A stretch of 64,000 nt of DNA, from positions 806,001-870,000 of the forward strand of contig NZ_SGIT01000001.1 of the NCBI RefSeq assembly GCF_004208525.1, in the 5' to 3' direction. Both the position numbers and the translations under genes were made by a program. Below, piece after piece: positions 9,068-19,501 of the stretch. This DNA is from Sphingobacterium corticibacterium (GTDB lineage Bacteria; Bacteroidota; Bacteroidia; Sphingobacteriales; Sphingobacteriaceae). The number at the start of each line of letters is the position of its first letter. Position 1 is the stretch's first letter. The notes under the pieces were generated by a model. That model was not told where the DNA came from. It saw only the letters and a list, made by a program, of their open reading frames with translations, and did not search any database.

Positions 9068-9207
9068 ATGGAGACTAGTATACGAAATGTTACATTAAGA
9101 CAACATATATATAATATTTTTTGCTCGGAAAAGGTCTGGATGTTGTGAACATCAAAAAAGATAGGTATTTTTATTGGTAATTTTTATTGAATATAAATAA
9201 GATATTT

Positions 9208-9885
9208 ATGAGAAAAATTTTTTTATCAATGGCAGTGGGTACAGCCATTCTGTTTGCTTCTTGTGGAGGAAATTCTTCCAAGACGCAAGTATCCGAAAAA
9301 CAAGAAGTAGCGGAGAAGCAAGGAGATGTGTATACGGCTAATCTAGAGGCTTCTGAAGTAAATTGGAAAGCTACACATAAAGGTGGTCTTGCTCCTCGAT
9401 GGGGTATACTTTCGGTAACTTCCGGCGAATTAACAGTAGCTGACGGCAACGTTAATGCTGGTGATTTTACCATTGATATGAAATCTTTAGAAGTTGATGC
9501 AGCTTCTGTAACGGAAGCGGATAAGAAGGCTATCGATTTGCAGAATCACCTAAAAAGCGAAGACTTTTTTGATGTAGAAAATCATGCGACAGCAACTTTT
9601 CATATTACGCAGGTTTCTGATCTAGATTTATCTACGGTAAATAATACGGTGAACGGAGCAAACAAACTTGTTAGCGGTAATCTTACGTTGTTAGACAGTA
9701 CGTTGAATATTTCTTTTCCTGCAAAAATTGACGTTCAAGAGAACAAAGTGGCCGTAGAAGCTAAGTTTACAGTAAATCGTGTTGATTGGGGGATCAAATT
9801 TGGTACTTCTGAATTAGATCCGGCTGAGTGGGGAATAAGCCGTGACATTGAGGTAGGGGTTAATCTGGAAGCTACAAAACAGTAA
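9208..9885 (+). CDS. YceI-family lipoprotein
   Basis: This is a YceI-domain protein; the family forms a lipocalin-like barrel that binds isoprenoid-type lipids in the periplasm. From the ATG at 9208 the protein has 225 residues and a lipoprotein signal peptide with lipobox LFASC (Cys at about residue 19). The frame is open from a TTG at 9187, but the ATG gives the standard signal. The YceI domain runs from about 45 to the end: NWKATHKGGLAPRWGILSV, DFTIDMKSLEVDA, HLKSEDFFDVENHATATFHI and FTVNRVDWGIKFG. It is probably anchored in a membrane on the periplasmic side. It stands alone and is followed by a terminator. Confidence 0.9.
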   Translation: MRKIFLSMAVGTAILFASCGGNSSKTQVSEKQEVAEKQGDVYTANLEASEVNWKATHKGGLAPRWGILSVTSGELTVADGNVNAGDFTIDMKSLEVDAASVTEADKKAIDLQNHLKSEDFFDVENHATATFHITQVSDLDLSTVNNTVNGANKLVSGNLTLLDSTLNISFPAKIDVQENKVAVEAKFTVNRVDWGIKFGTSELDPAEWGISRDIEVGVNLEATKQ

Positions 9886-9925
9886 CAGAATATCCTTGAT
9901 AAACAAACGTTTAACTTAAAACAAG

Positions 9926-9958
9926 TACCTCCTAATAATAAAATAGGGGGTATTTTTT
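9926..9958 (+). terminator. Terminator after the YceI gene
   Basis: TACCTCCT (9926-9933) pairs with AGGGGGTA (9945-9952), with one G-T wobble, and is followed by TTTTTTA. Confidence 0.7.
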
Positions 9959-9961
9959 ACC

Positions 9962-10030
9962 ATAAAAAAGGGCTTTCAAACGGGGAGAATGAAAGCCCTT
10001 AACTAACCAATTATAAACCTAAATTATGAA
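9962..10030 (-). ncRNA. Candidate small RNA of about 65-70 nt
   Basis: On the minus strand a consensus promoter (10035-10065) predicts transcription from about 10028-10030. The transcript would be about 30 unpaired A/U-rich bases, then an 11-bp perfect hairpin (AAGGGCTTTCA at 10000-9990 in transcript order with TGAAAGCCCTT at 9978-9968) and a run of U residues. That is the layout of a stand-alone sRNA. No ORF of useful size is present. It lies in the convergent gap between the YceI gene and the cNMP/CBS gene. The hairpin could also simply terminate the cNMP/CBS mRNA, and the RNA could be a 3'UTR-derived species. Confidence 0.5.
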
Positions 10031-10034
10031 GGGA

Positions 10035-10065
10035 CAAATATAGTGTCTTTTTTACACTAAGTCAA
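10035..10065 (-). promoter_or_regulatory. Consensus promoter driving the candidate small RNA, with spacer inverted repeat
   Basis: On the minus strand TTG (10065-10063), a 20 bp spacer and TATATTTG (10042-10035) match the Bacteroidota promoter consensus. The spacer and -7 edge hold an inverted repeat, TAGTGT / ACACTA (10041-10059), which may be an operator. Confidence 0.65.
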
Positions 10066-10112
10066 GTGTTCCTTTCAATTTATTGCTTCATCTTTTGTAA
10101 CATTTCTATGTC

Positions 10113-12020
10113 TTATCCGAGTATATTATTGGTGAACCGCATTTTAATGCCCATTTGAAAGTTGCTAATCGTTTTGAAGATCTCTTTCAGCGTAGCTTTT
10201 TCAATTTTAGTTAACGTATTGATCCGGATATAGTTATTGGGTTCCGATTTCTCTACCAGTATTTGATTAGCTTGGTTTTCTAATCGTAAAGCCATCAAAT
10301 AATAGTAGGACTGATAAAGTTCATGATATTGTTGGGGTGTAAATACCTCCATTTCCATTAGCTTTTTTAACCGCTCGCCCGTATTCTCCTGATATATTCT
10401 CTTTTGAAGCGCATATACCCTTACCAGATCCACAATAGGCGTCATGGCGTTCTTGATATTGAAAACCTCGGTTTTGCCAATTGTTTCGGTTTTAATATTC
10501 TTAAAGAAGGTGAGGGGAGGTTCATATTGTAAAGCATTTTTTGCCGTAAAAGCAAAAAAACGATCGTTTGGCTTTTGAAGTTCTTCTTCAAGAAACTGCT
10601 TGAGTTCTTCAATAATATTTTTGTCTCCGTATAAAAAACGGCAATCAAAAAACGTTGAAAATTTGATAGCATTTTCCGGCACACTCTCCTCAATCCATTT
10701 TTTATAATTACGTTTCCAATGGGATAGTGAATGTGTCCATTCGGGATTGCTCGCCATATATCCTCCTTCACAATAACTGAAGCCAATTTCATTTAAATAA
10801 TCGGATACCTTGGTGGCAAACGTTAGAAAATATTTCCGCACCATCTCCCGTTGTTCGTTCGCTTTATCTTCATAGATGATCGCATTATCTTGGTCGGTTT
10901 TCAGGGTTTGTTCTTTCCGTCCTTCACTTCCTGTTACCATAAAAACAAATTTAGCCGGAGGTTCTCCCATTTCCCGAATTACACGTCCAATGATTTTAAT
11001 CGCAATGGTATCTGCGATTGTGGTAATGACCTGATTGGTAATCTCTGCATTAATACCCCTACCTAATAATTGTTTGATGATCTCTGGCACATAGTTCCAT
11101 TTTTGACGTAGTTCTTCAATTGTTTCGGCCAGTTTTACGGACTGTATAAAAACTAATGGTGATTGGCCTTGTTCACTTAAGATACGATTCCGACTCAAGA
11201 ATCCTACATACCGACCGTCTTTTTCAACTAAAAGATAGCGTGTTTTCGTGCTAAACATCATCAATACGGCTTCATAGAGATAAGCTTGATAGGATATGGA
11301 AACAATGGGATTGTCCATGACTTCTCCAATTGGTGTATTCACATCGATGCACTTCGAAATAACATTATCGCGCAAGGTCATATCAGTGGCATAACCGATG
11401 ATATTTTGATTTTCGTCTTGAATGAAGAGGCAGCTTACCCGATTATCGGCCATGTGTTTTGCTGCTTTATAGATGGGCGTATTTGCAGGACAGGAAACAA
11501 TATCCTTATAGGTGATTCCGTCTATTTTTCGGGAATACAATTGTTCTGCTGCAATATAACTTTCTTCGAAAGAAGCCGGTGTCTTAACAAAATGTGAAAA
11601 TTCTTCATCCAACATCCTCTTACCAAAGTCGGTCGTATAGTATTGGAAAAAATCTTCATATGCCTGACATATTTTAAGAAATTCTTTACGCGGTAAATTG
11701 TAGACCACTGTTCCTTTTTTTGCCATGACAGACTTCAGTGCTTTTCGCCTATTTAAAAGAATAGAAATACCGCCGAAACAATAAATCGGATGATGTATTT
11801 CTATTGACCGTCTATTTTCAGAAGCGTCATAAAAAAATGTTTCATATTCTCCTTTGACAATGATATCGACACCTTTTAGCTCTGTTATTCCCTGTCTATA
11901 GGCAAGGGTATCCCGGGTATAGGAAGTTTGTACCAACGACTCGGAGATACCGCGAAGTACGCTTTCGGGGAGAATATCAAAAGGTGCGGCTTTTTTTAAA
12001 ACTTCAATCAAATTCGACAT
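10113..12020 (-). CDS. cNMP-binding / CBS / DUF294 nucleotidyltransferase-like protein
   Basis: This 635 aa cytoplasmic protein combines four modules. A cyclic-nucleotide-binding-like domain covers about residues 10-130, a CBS pair about 165-285, a DUF294 nucleotidyltransferase domain about 300-450 and a DUF294 C-terminal helical domain about 480-630. The nucleotidyltransferase signature GSEGRKEQTLKTDQDNA is intact (G364-S365 and acidic residues D376 and D378), as in GlnD-like enzymes. The CBS pair may sense adenine nucleotides. Its target is unknown; homologues often sit next to acetate or transporter genes, but here the partner is a DnaQ-like exonuclease 30 bp upstream in the same operon. 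No transmembrane segment is seen. Confidence 0.88.
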   Translation of the reverse strand: MSNLIEVLKKAAPFDILPESVLRGISESLVQTSYTRDTLAYRQGITELKGVDIIVKGEYETFFYDASENRRSIEIHHPIYCFGGISILLNRRKALKSVMAKKGTVVYNLPRKEFLKICQAYEDFFQYYTTDFGKRMLDEEFSHFVKTPASFEESYIAAEQLYSRKIDGITYKDIVSCPANTPIYKAAKHMADNRVSCLFIQDENQNIIGYATDMTLRDNVISKCIDVNTPIGEVMDNPIVSISYQAYLYEAVLMMFSTKTRYLLVEKDGRYVGFLSRNRILSEQGQSPLVFIQSVKLAETIEELRQKWNYVPEIIKQLLGRGINAEITNQVITTIADTIAIKIIGRVIREMGEPPAKFVFMVTGSEGRKEQTLKTDQDNAIIYEDKANEQREMVRKYFLTFATKVSDYLNEIGFSYCEGGYMASNPEWTHSLSHWKRNYKKWIEESVPENAIKFSTFFDCRFLYGDKNIIEELKQFLEEELQKPNDRFFAFTAKNALQYEPPLTFFKNIKTETIGKTEVFNIKNAMTPIVDLVRVYALQKRIYQENTGERLKKLMEMEVFTPQQYHELYQSYYYLMALRLENQANQILVEKSEPNNYIRINTLTKIEKATLKEIFKTISNFQMGIKMRFTNNILG

Positions 12021-12050
12021 AATCTGCTTTTTAACATAATGTTAAATATT

Positions 12051-12683
12051 CTATTTATCTAAAAAGTTAAGTTTCTGTGAAAACATTTTTTGTTGTCTTT
12101 CCATATCGGATGAGGTTATTTCATGACGATTCCACAACTCGAAAAAACATTTTGCCGTAGCATTGGCATCCTGTTCTGCCTCGTGAATCTCTGTCAATAA
12201 GTTGTCAAACAGGTATTCGTGCAATTGTGGCAACCGAAGATAGGTTGCCGATGGGTTGGTAGCGTATTTTTCGCTATCCAACATTGTACAGAAGAATGAT
12301 TGGCTAATGAATGGATTCGGGAGGTTCGCCCGATAATAATCCGCACTTAGCACTTGCACATCTAGCTCGACAAAATGACCGATAATAACCGGGTTATATT
12401 TTTGTATATCGTGCGCTAACTTACGCAATACAGCTTTCCTTCTGTCACCATGCTGTTTTAGATACGCACGCGTAATACCATGAACATCGTAAGAAGCAGG
12501 TGTTATATCTATATCACCTTCATAAATGTATTTACTTGTACGTTTGATTTCTGTTCCACTAACATCATAAATAATCCAAGCGACCTGAATGACGTGGGGC
12601 CAGTTTTTTTCATCGGAGTAGGGGCGGTTCCAACGTTGTGGAATACCGGAGGTTTCTGTATCGATAAATAGATAGTGTTTCAA
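12051..12683 (-). CDS. DnaQ-like 3'-5' exonuclease (DEDDh)
   Basis: This 210 aa protein is a DEDD-superfamily exonuclease like the DNA polymerase III epsilon subunit. Motif Exo I is FIDTETSGIP (D8 and E10), Exo II includes IIGHFVELDVQVL, and Exo III includes HEAEQDANATAKCFFEL, with the His and Asp of the DEDDh type. There is no extra domain, so it is a stand-alone exonuclease rather than the replicative epsilon subunit with its polymerase-binding tail. It is transcribed ahead of the cNMP/CBS/nucleotidyltransferase gene with 30 bp between them. That pairing is also known in proteobacteria, where its function is unclear. Confidence 0.88.
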   Translation of the reverse strand: MKHYLFIDTETSGIPQRWNRPYSDEKNWPHVIQVAWIIYDVSGTEIKRTSKYIYEGDIDITPASYDVHGITRAYLKQHGDRRKAVLRKLAHDIQKYNPVIIGHFVELDVQVLSADYYRANLPNPFISQSFFCTMLDSEKYATNPSATYLRLPQLHEYLFDNLLTEIHEAEQDANATAKCFFELWNRHEITSSDMERQQKMFSQKLNFLDK

Positions 12684-12771
12684 AAACGTGATGATTTATT
12701 CGAAATAATAGAACAACTTGATCTGCTGCAAATTGTTATATACGAAGATAAGGACTGTTTGGTTATTAAAC

Positions 12772-12797
12772 AAAAAAGTCCGACTATCGTCGAACTT
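12772..12797 (-). terminator. Terminator of tRNA-Pro
   Basis: On the minus strand AAGTTCGAC pairs with GTCGGACTT (one G-T pair, GATA loop) and is followed by six T residues. It starts 5 bases after the tRNA 3' end. Confidence 0.8.
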
Positions 12798-12802
12798 ATT
12801 CT

Positions 12803-12878
12803 GTCGGGTTGGCGGGATTCGAACCCACGACCTCCAGCACCCCATGCTGGCGCGATACCTGGCTACGCTACAACCCGA
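12803..12878 (-). tRNA. tRNA-Pro (GGG)
   Basis: The minus strand folds as a complete 76-nt cloverleaf. The acceptor stem is TCGGGTT / AACCCGA and the T arm contains GGTTCGAATCC. The anticodon stem CCAGC / GCTGG encloses the loop ATGGGGT, giving anticodon GGG, which reads CCC and CCU. The discriminator base is C; CCA is not encoded. It is followed by its own terminator. Confidence 0.95.
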
Positions 12879-12999
12879 AATCGAAAGGCAAACCTAAAAA
12901 AAATATTTTACATTCACGAACCGAATTTTGACATAATACCACTACATAAAAAATTACGTAGTTCTAAAGGATTATGATGAAAATCTATTACGGAAAGTC

Positions 13000-14184
13000 C
13001 TATAAAAGGACCTCCGCAATAAAATTTCCAGTTTGGTTGATGACGTCTTTTTTTGCAATGATTTCTTGCAGGTTGATTTCACCGATGACATATTTGAAAT
13101 CTTGTCCATAAAAACGCTCTACTATGGAATCAAACTGTAACTGATTCAATGTTGCTTCCTCCGCATAACGGAAATATACCGTTAACTTATAATTCGTGCT
13201 ATACTGGATTTGAGACGCCTCTAAATGCTTTTTATATTCATAGCGGTAGCCATAACGTAATGCTGCAATATCTGAAAGGACAGCAGATCCGGTAGGATGT
13301 CCACCAGCACCTTTTCCGTAGAAAAATTGCTCATCTGCAAAAGCGGCTTTTACTAAGACACCATTGTTTTCATTTTCAACATTGAACAAGATATTGTCTG
13401 ACGTAATGAACCTTGGCAATACATACAAAACAACCTGGTTGTTGTTGATTTCTTTTGCGAAAGGCAGAAGTTTAATTTTAAATCTTTTTTCTTTAGCAAA
13501 GCGGATATCTCGGTCGTCCAATTTATCAATTCCGATGTTGAGGATATCATCGGGATTTACATAAATCCCGTAAGCGTGGGAAGCTACAATAGCCAGTTTA
13601 TATTTAGGATCGAATCCGCCCACATCTAATATGGGGTCTGTTTCTGCAAACCCTAAATCCTGTGCCTGTTTTAACGCCACATCATAACTCTGGCTATCAT
13701 TAAAGATCTTCGATAAGATATAATTAGAAGAACCGTTAAAGATACCGCTTACGGAGTGAAGTAGTTCATTGTCGTAGTATTCTTCCAAATTGCGAATAAT
13801 CGGAATACTGCCACACACCGCACCTTCATATAATAAAGATGTACCATATTCTTGCTGAATGCGTGTAAGCTCTTCTAAGTGAGAGGCAATCATCTTCTTG
13901 TTGGCAGAGACTACATTTTTGCCCGATTTCAACGCACGTTTCGTGATTTCAAAAGCTGCATCAGCGTCATCGATAAGTTCAACCACCGTATTTATTTCCT
14001 CATCTCCCAAAATAGCCTCAGCATCTGTGGTAAATAGCACCGCCGGAAGTGTTCTCTTCTTATCCGCATTTTTGATAACAAACTTCTTGATTTCTAAATT
14101 TAGCTTTTTTGTTTTTATAATATCATATAGTCCCTGTCCAACCACACCAAATCCAAAAATGCCTATAATTAACCTTTCATTCAT
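13000..14184 (-). CDS. hom: Homoserine dehydrogenase
   Basis: This enzyme reduces aspartate semialdehyde to homoserine, the branch point to threonine and methionine. The NAD(P) motif GFGVVGQG is at residues 11-18. The catalytic domain includes AVCGSIPIIRNLEEYY, SGIFNGSSNYILSKI and ETDPILDVGGFDPKYKLAI, all typical of the family. The remaining C-terminal segment (about 325-394) is a small regulatory-type domain. At 394 aa it is monofunctional, not fused to aspartokinase. It lies 78 bp downstream of metY on the same strand, with no terminator seen between, so it is probably in the SAM-riboswitch operon. Confidence 0.93.
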   Translation of the reverse strand: MNERLIIGIFGFGVVGQGLYDIIKTKKLNLEIKKFVIKNADKKRTLPAVLFTTDAEAILGDEEINTVVELIDDADAAFEITKRALKSGKNVVSANKKMIASHLEELTRIQQEYGTSLLYEGAVCGSIPIIRNLEEYYDNELLHSVSGIFNGSSNYILSKIFNDSQSYDVALKQAQDLGFAETDPILDVGGFDPKYKLAIVASHAYGIYVNPDDILNIGIDKLDDRDIRFAKEKRFKIKLLPFAKEINNNQVVLYVLPRFITSDNILFNVENENNGVLVKAAFADEQFFYGKGAGGHPTGSAVLSDIAALRYGYRYEYKKHLEASQIQYSTNYKLTVYFRYAEEATLNQLQFDSIVERFYGQDFKYVIGEINLQEIIAKKDVINQTGNFIAEVLL

Positions 14185-14262
14185 TGTTGTTATTCTGTTG
14201 TTTATTCTCGTAAAGCATTATTTTTTGTCAAGTTTAGTATTGTCCCATCCTTAACCCATTTA

Positions 14263-15573
<1,311 letters not shown>

Positions 15574-15675
15574 TTATAATATTTTAATGTAATAAATATA
15601 ATGAAAATTAAATAGACATTCCATGCTATACGGATGCTGGTCGTCTGTAGGATGGCAATTTAGCGTAGAGGGAGA

Positions 15676-15771
15676 CTAGCACATTCGCATAGCCAAGTAG
15701 GTACAACAACAAATAAATGTCGTTGAATAGAAGCGTGTGTAGTCCGTGATGTTTGTTGTAAATGTTCCCAT
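15676..15771 (-). CDS. Putative Cys/Met-rich leader peptide of metY-hom
   Basis: A 31-codon ORF lies between the SAM-I aptamer and metY on the minus strand. It starts with ATG 13 bases after the aptamer's closing helix and ends with TAG 105 bp before the metY ATG. It contains three consecutive Cys codons (21-23, TGTTGTTGT) and ends in AMRMC followed by the stop, so 4 of 31 codons are Cys and 3 are Met. The Cys codons can also pair with ACAACAAA at codons 5-8 of the same ORF. This is the composition expected of a Cys- or Met-responsive attenuator. Translation is not shown, no strong start signal is visible, and I see no clear U-run terminator nearby. Confidence 0.45.
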   Translation of the reverse strand: MGTFTTNITDYTRFYSTTFICCCTYLAMRMC

Positions 15772-15783
15772 TGTCTTACTGTA

Positions 15784-15895
15784 TTTATATGTTCCAAAAC
15801 GATATTATTTTGGACAGGATTTGGCACCTTTTCAATTTCTCTCTTGCTGGTTGCCAGTGGGTCATAGAGCCAGTCTCTCGCCACTTCTTTATAAA
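15784..15895 (-). promoter_or_regulatory. SAM-I (S-box) riboswitch
   Basis: The minus strand carries the conserved S-box core in order: AAGAAGTGGCGAGAGACTGG, then CACTGGCAACCAGC, then AAAAGGTGCCAAATCCTG. A hairpin of TCCAAAA / TTTTGGA corresponds to P4. Closing helix P1 is formed by TTTATA (15895-15890) and TATAAA (15789-15784). The aptamer lies in the leader of metY, which fits the known role of shutting down methionine biosynthesis genes when S-adenosylmethionine is high. No obvious intrinsic terminator follows, so the expression platform is unclear. Confidence 0.93.
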
Positions 15896-15951
15896 CCAAG
15901 ACCTAACACGATGAAAGGTGTTGATTAGGAACGCCTGTTAAGCGAACGACA

Positions 15952-15959
15952 CAAATATA
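15952..15959 (-). promoter_or_regulatory. -7 box TATATTTG of the metY-hom leader
   Basis: The minus strand has TATATTTG 57-64 bases before the riboswitch P1. A properly spaced TTG is not visible upstream, so the -7 box alone is supported. Transcription from here gives a leader of about 370 nt. Confidence 0.55.
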
Positions 15960-15994
15960 TAAGATTAGTATTAAAAAGTGAAAAAATAATAAAC

Positions 15995-16027
15995 AAAAAA
16001 TCCTTTCCGTGAATCGAAAAGGATTTT
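15995..16027 (-). terminator. Terminator of the tRNA-Phe unit
   Basis: On the minus strand AAAATCCTTT pairs with AAAGGATTTT and is followed by T residues. It begins 2 bases after the encoded CCA of the distal tRNA-Phe. Confidence 0.8.
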
Positions 16028-16028
16028 G

Positions 16029-16104
16029 TGGTGGTGCCAGCTGGATTCGAACCAGCGACACAAGGATTTTCAGTCCTTTGCTCTACCAACTGAGCTATGG
16101 CACC
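16029..16104 (-). tRNA. tRNA-Phe (GAA), distal copy
   Basis: A complete cloverleaf on the minus strand has acceptor stem GGTGCCA / TGGCACC and T arm GGTTCGAATCC. The anticodon loop is CTGAAAA, giving anticodon GAA. Discriminator A and CCA are encoded (16031-16029). It is identical to the second copy 39 bases upstream in the transcript. Confidence 0.96.
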
Positions 16105-16143
16105 ATTAAGTTTTTGTTTGGAATCTGTTACTTTCAGATTTTG

Positions 16144-16219
16144 TGGTGGTGCCAGCTGGATTCGAACCAGCGACACAAGGATTTTCAGTCCTTTGCTCTA
16201 CCAACTGAGCTATGGCACC
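16144..16219 (-). tRNA. tRNA-Phe (GAA), proximal copy
   Basis: This is the same cloverleaf as at 16029-16104, including encoded CCA. The two tRNA genes plus their immediate 3' flank (GTGGT... into ATTTTG) repeat, indicating a recent tandem duplication. The 39-bp spacer has no terminator, so both are probably cut from one transcript. Confidence 0.96.
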
Positions 16220-16252
16220 TTTCGCAACCATATTTTTCCCTTGATTGCGTTG

Positions 16253-16260
16253 CAAATCTA
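16253..16260 (-). promoter_or_regulatory. -7 box of the tRNA-Phe unit
   Basis: TAGATTTG on the minus strand lies 34 bases before the 5' end of the proximal tRNA-Phe and matches TAnnTTTG. Confidence 0.5.
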
Positions 16261-16378
16261 TGTTCTTTTTTTGAAATCTAAAACTTTTGTATGCATTATT
16301 TTTTAAGTATTTTTCAAGTCGTTGATTCTTATGTAAATAAAATTACACGAAATAAACACGGCTATGTCTCAAATAACC

Positions 16379-16386
16379 TATCTTTG
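16379..16386 (+). promoter_or_regulatory. -7 box TATCTTTG of mnmA
   Basis: TATCTTTG lies 17 bases before the mnmA ATG, implying a leader of about 10 nt. Confidence 0.55.
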
Positions 16387-16403
16387 CAGCTCACAAAATT
16401 AAT

Positions 16404-17489
16404 ATGAGTAAAAAAGGCAGGATATTGGTCGCGATGAGTGGTGGAGTAGATAGTTCCGTAGCGGCCATTATGTTACATGAGCAGGGCTACGAAGTTATCG
16501 GGATCACGATGAAAACGTGGGACTATGCCTCCGCTGGTGGTTCGTCTAAAGAAACAGGATGTTGTAGTCTGGATAGTATAAACGATGCGAGGGCATTGGC
16601 TGTAGGCTATGGCTTCCCGCATTATATATTGGATATACGGGATGAATTCGGTGATTTTGTTATTGATAATTTTGTCGATGAATATATTGCCGGACGAACA
16701 CCTAATCCTTGCGTACTTTGTAATACCCATATCAAATGGTCAGCATTGATGAAGCGGGCAGATAAGCTGGATTGCGAATTTATTGCGACCGGGCATTATG
16801 CGAACATCCGTTTACACGATAATGGAAGGTACGTTATATCGAAGGGAAGAGACGAAAATAAAGATCAATCCTATGTGCTTTGGGGAGTATCGCAGGAAAA
16901 CCTTGCCCGGACACAGTTTCCGTTAGGCAATTTTACGAAAAAGGAAATCCGGCAGATGGCGTTGGAAATGGGACAGGAAGAGCTTGCTCAAAAATCGGAA
17001 AGCTATGAAATCTGTTTCGTTCCAGACAACGACTATCGTGCTTTTTTACGCCATAAACGGCCTACACTTGATGATGAAATCGGACCTGGAAATTTTGTAT
17101 TGTCTGACGGAACGGTAGTAGGCCAACACATTGGCTATCCTTATTTTACCATTGGCCAACGTAAAGGATTAGGTATTGCGTTGGGTAAACCGATGTTTGT
17201 CATTGAGATATTGCCAGAAAGTAATACCGTAGTGCTAGGAGAGGAGCATGAATTGGAAAAATCACAAGCTTTTGTACGCGACATCAACTTGATTAAATAT
17301 GCTTCGATAGAAGAACCAATGGAAGCCATTACAAAAATACGCTATAAAGACGCAGGAGCACAATCCACAATAACGCAGCAAGGAAATGTGATGCAGGTAG
17401 ATTTTGCACATCGTGTCAAAGGTATAGCACCCGGACAATCTGCTGTTTTCTATGAAGGTAGTGATTTACTCGGTGGCGGTTTTCTGATG

Positions 17490-17498
<9 letters not shown>
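16404..17498 (+). CDS. mnmA: tRNA-uridine 2-sulfurtransferase MnmA
   Basis: MnmA thiolates C2 of U34 in tRNA-Lys, -Glu and -Gln in the cytoplasm. The 364 aa protein opens with the PP-loop ATP-binding motif AMSGGVDSSVAA. The catalytic cysteines lie in TPNPCVLCNTHIKW and SESYEICFVPD. ATGHYA and KDQSYVLWG are further family motifs, and the C-terminal beta-barrel includes GPGNFV and TIGQRKGLGI. The gene is single, with a -7 box just upstream. Its last three codons (Lys-Leu-stop) lie inside the perfect palindrome shared with gap. Confidence 0.96.
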
Positions 17499-19387
<1,889 letters not shown>

Positions 19388-19501
19388 TTATAAAATATCT
19401 AAAGATAAACGTGCTAAAGCTCGCTTAAAAAGCCAAAAACCTGAAATGGTTCATTGATGCCTTAAAACTAATAAAACATCAATAAATAAAAAAATGATTT
19501 T

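Noticed and set aside
12675..12977. 100-residue open frame on the plus strand
   Set aside because: It reads through the tRNA-Pro gene and its terminator on the other strand; the tRNA explains the sequence.
15660..15899. 79-residue minus-strand frame across the metY leader
   Set aside because: It runs through the riboswitch aptamer in a different frame from the Cys/Met leader ORF and has no family resemblance.
16009..16306. Open frames with repeated residues GGASWIRTSDTRIFSPLLYQ on the plus strand
   Set aside because: These are translations of the antisense of the two tRNA-Phe genes, a well-known annotation artefact.
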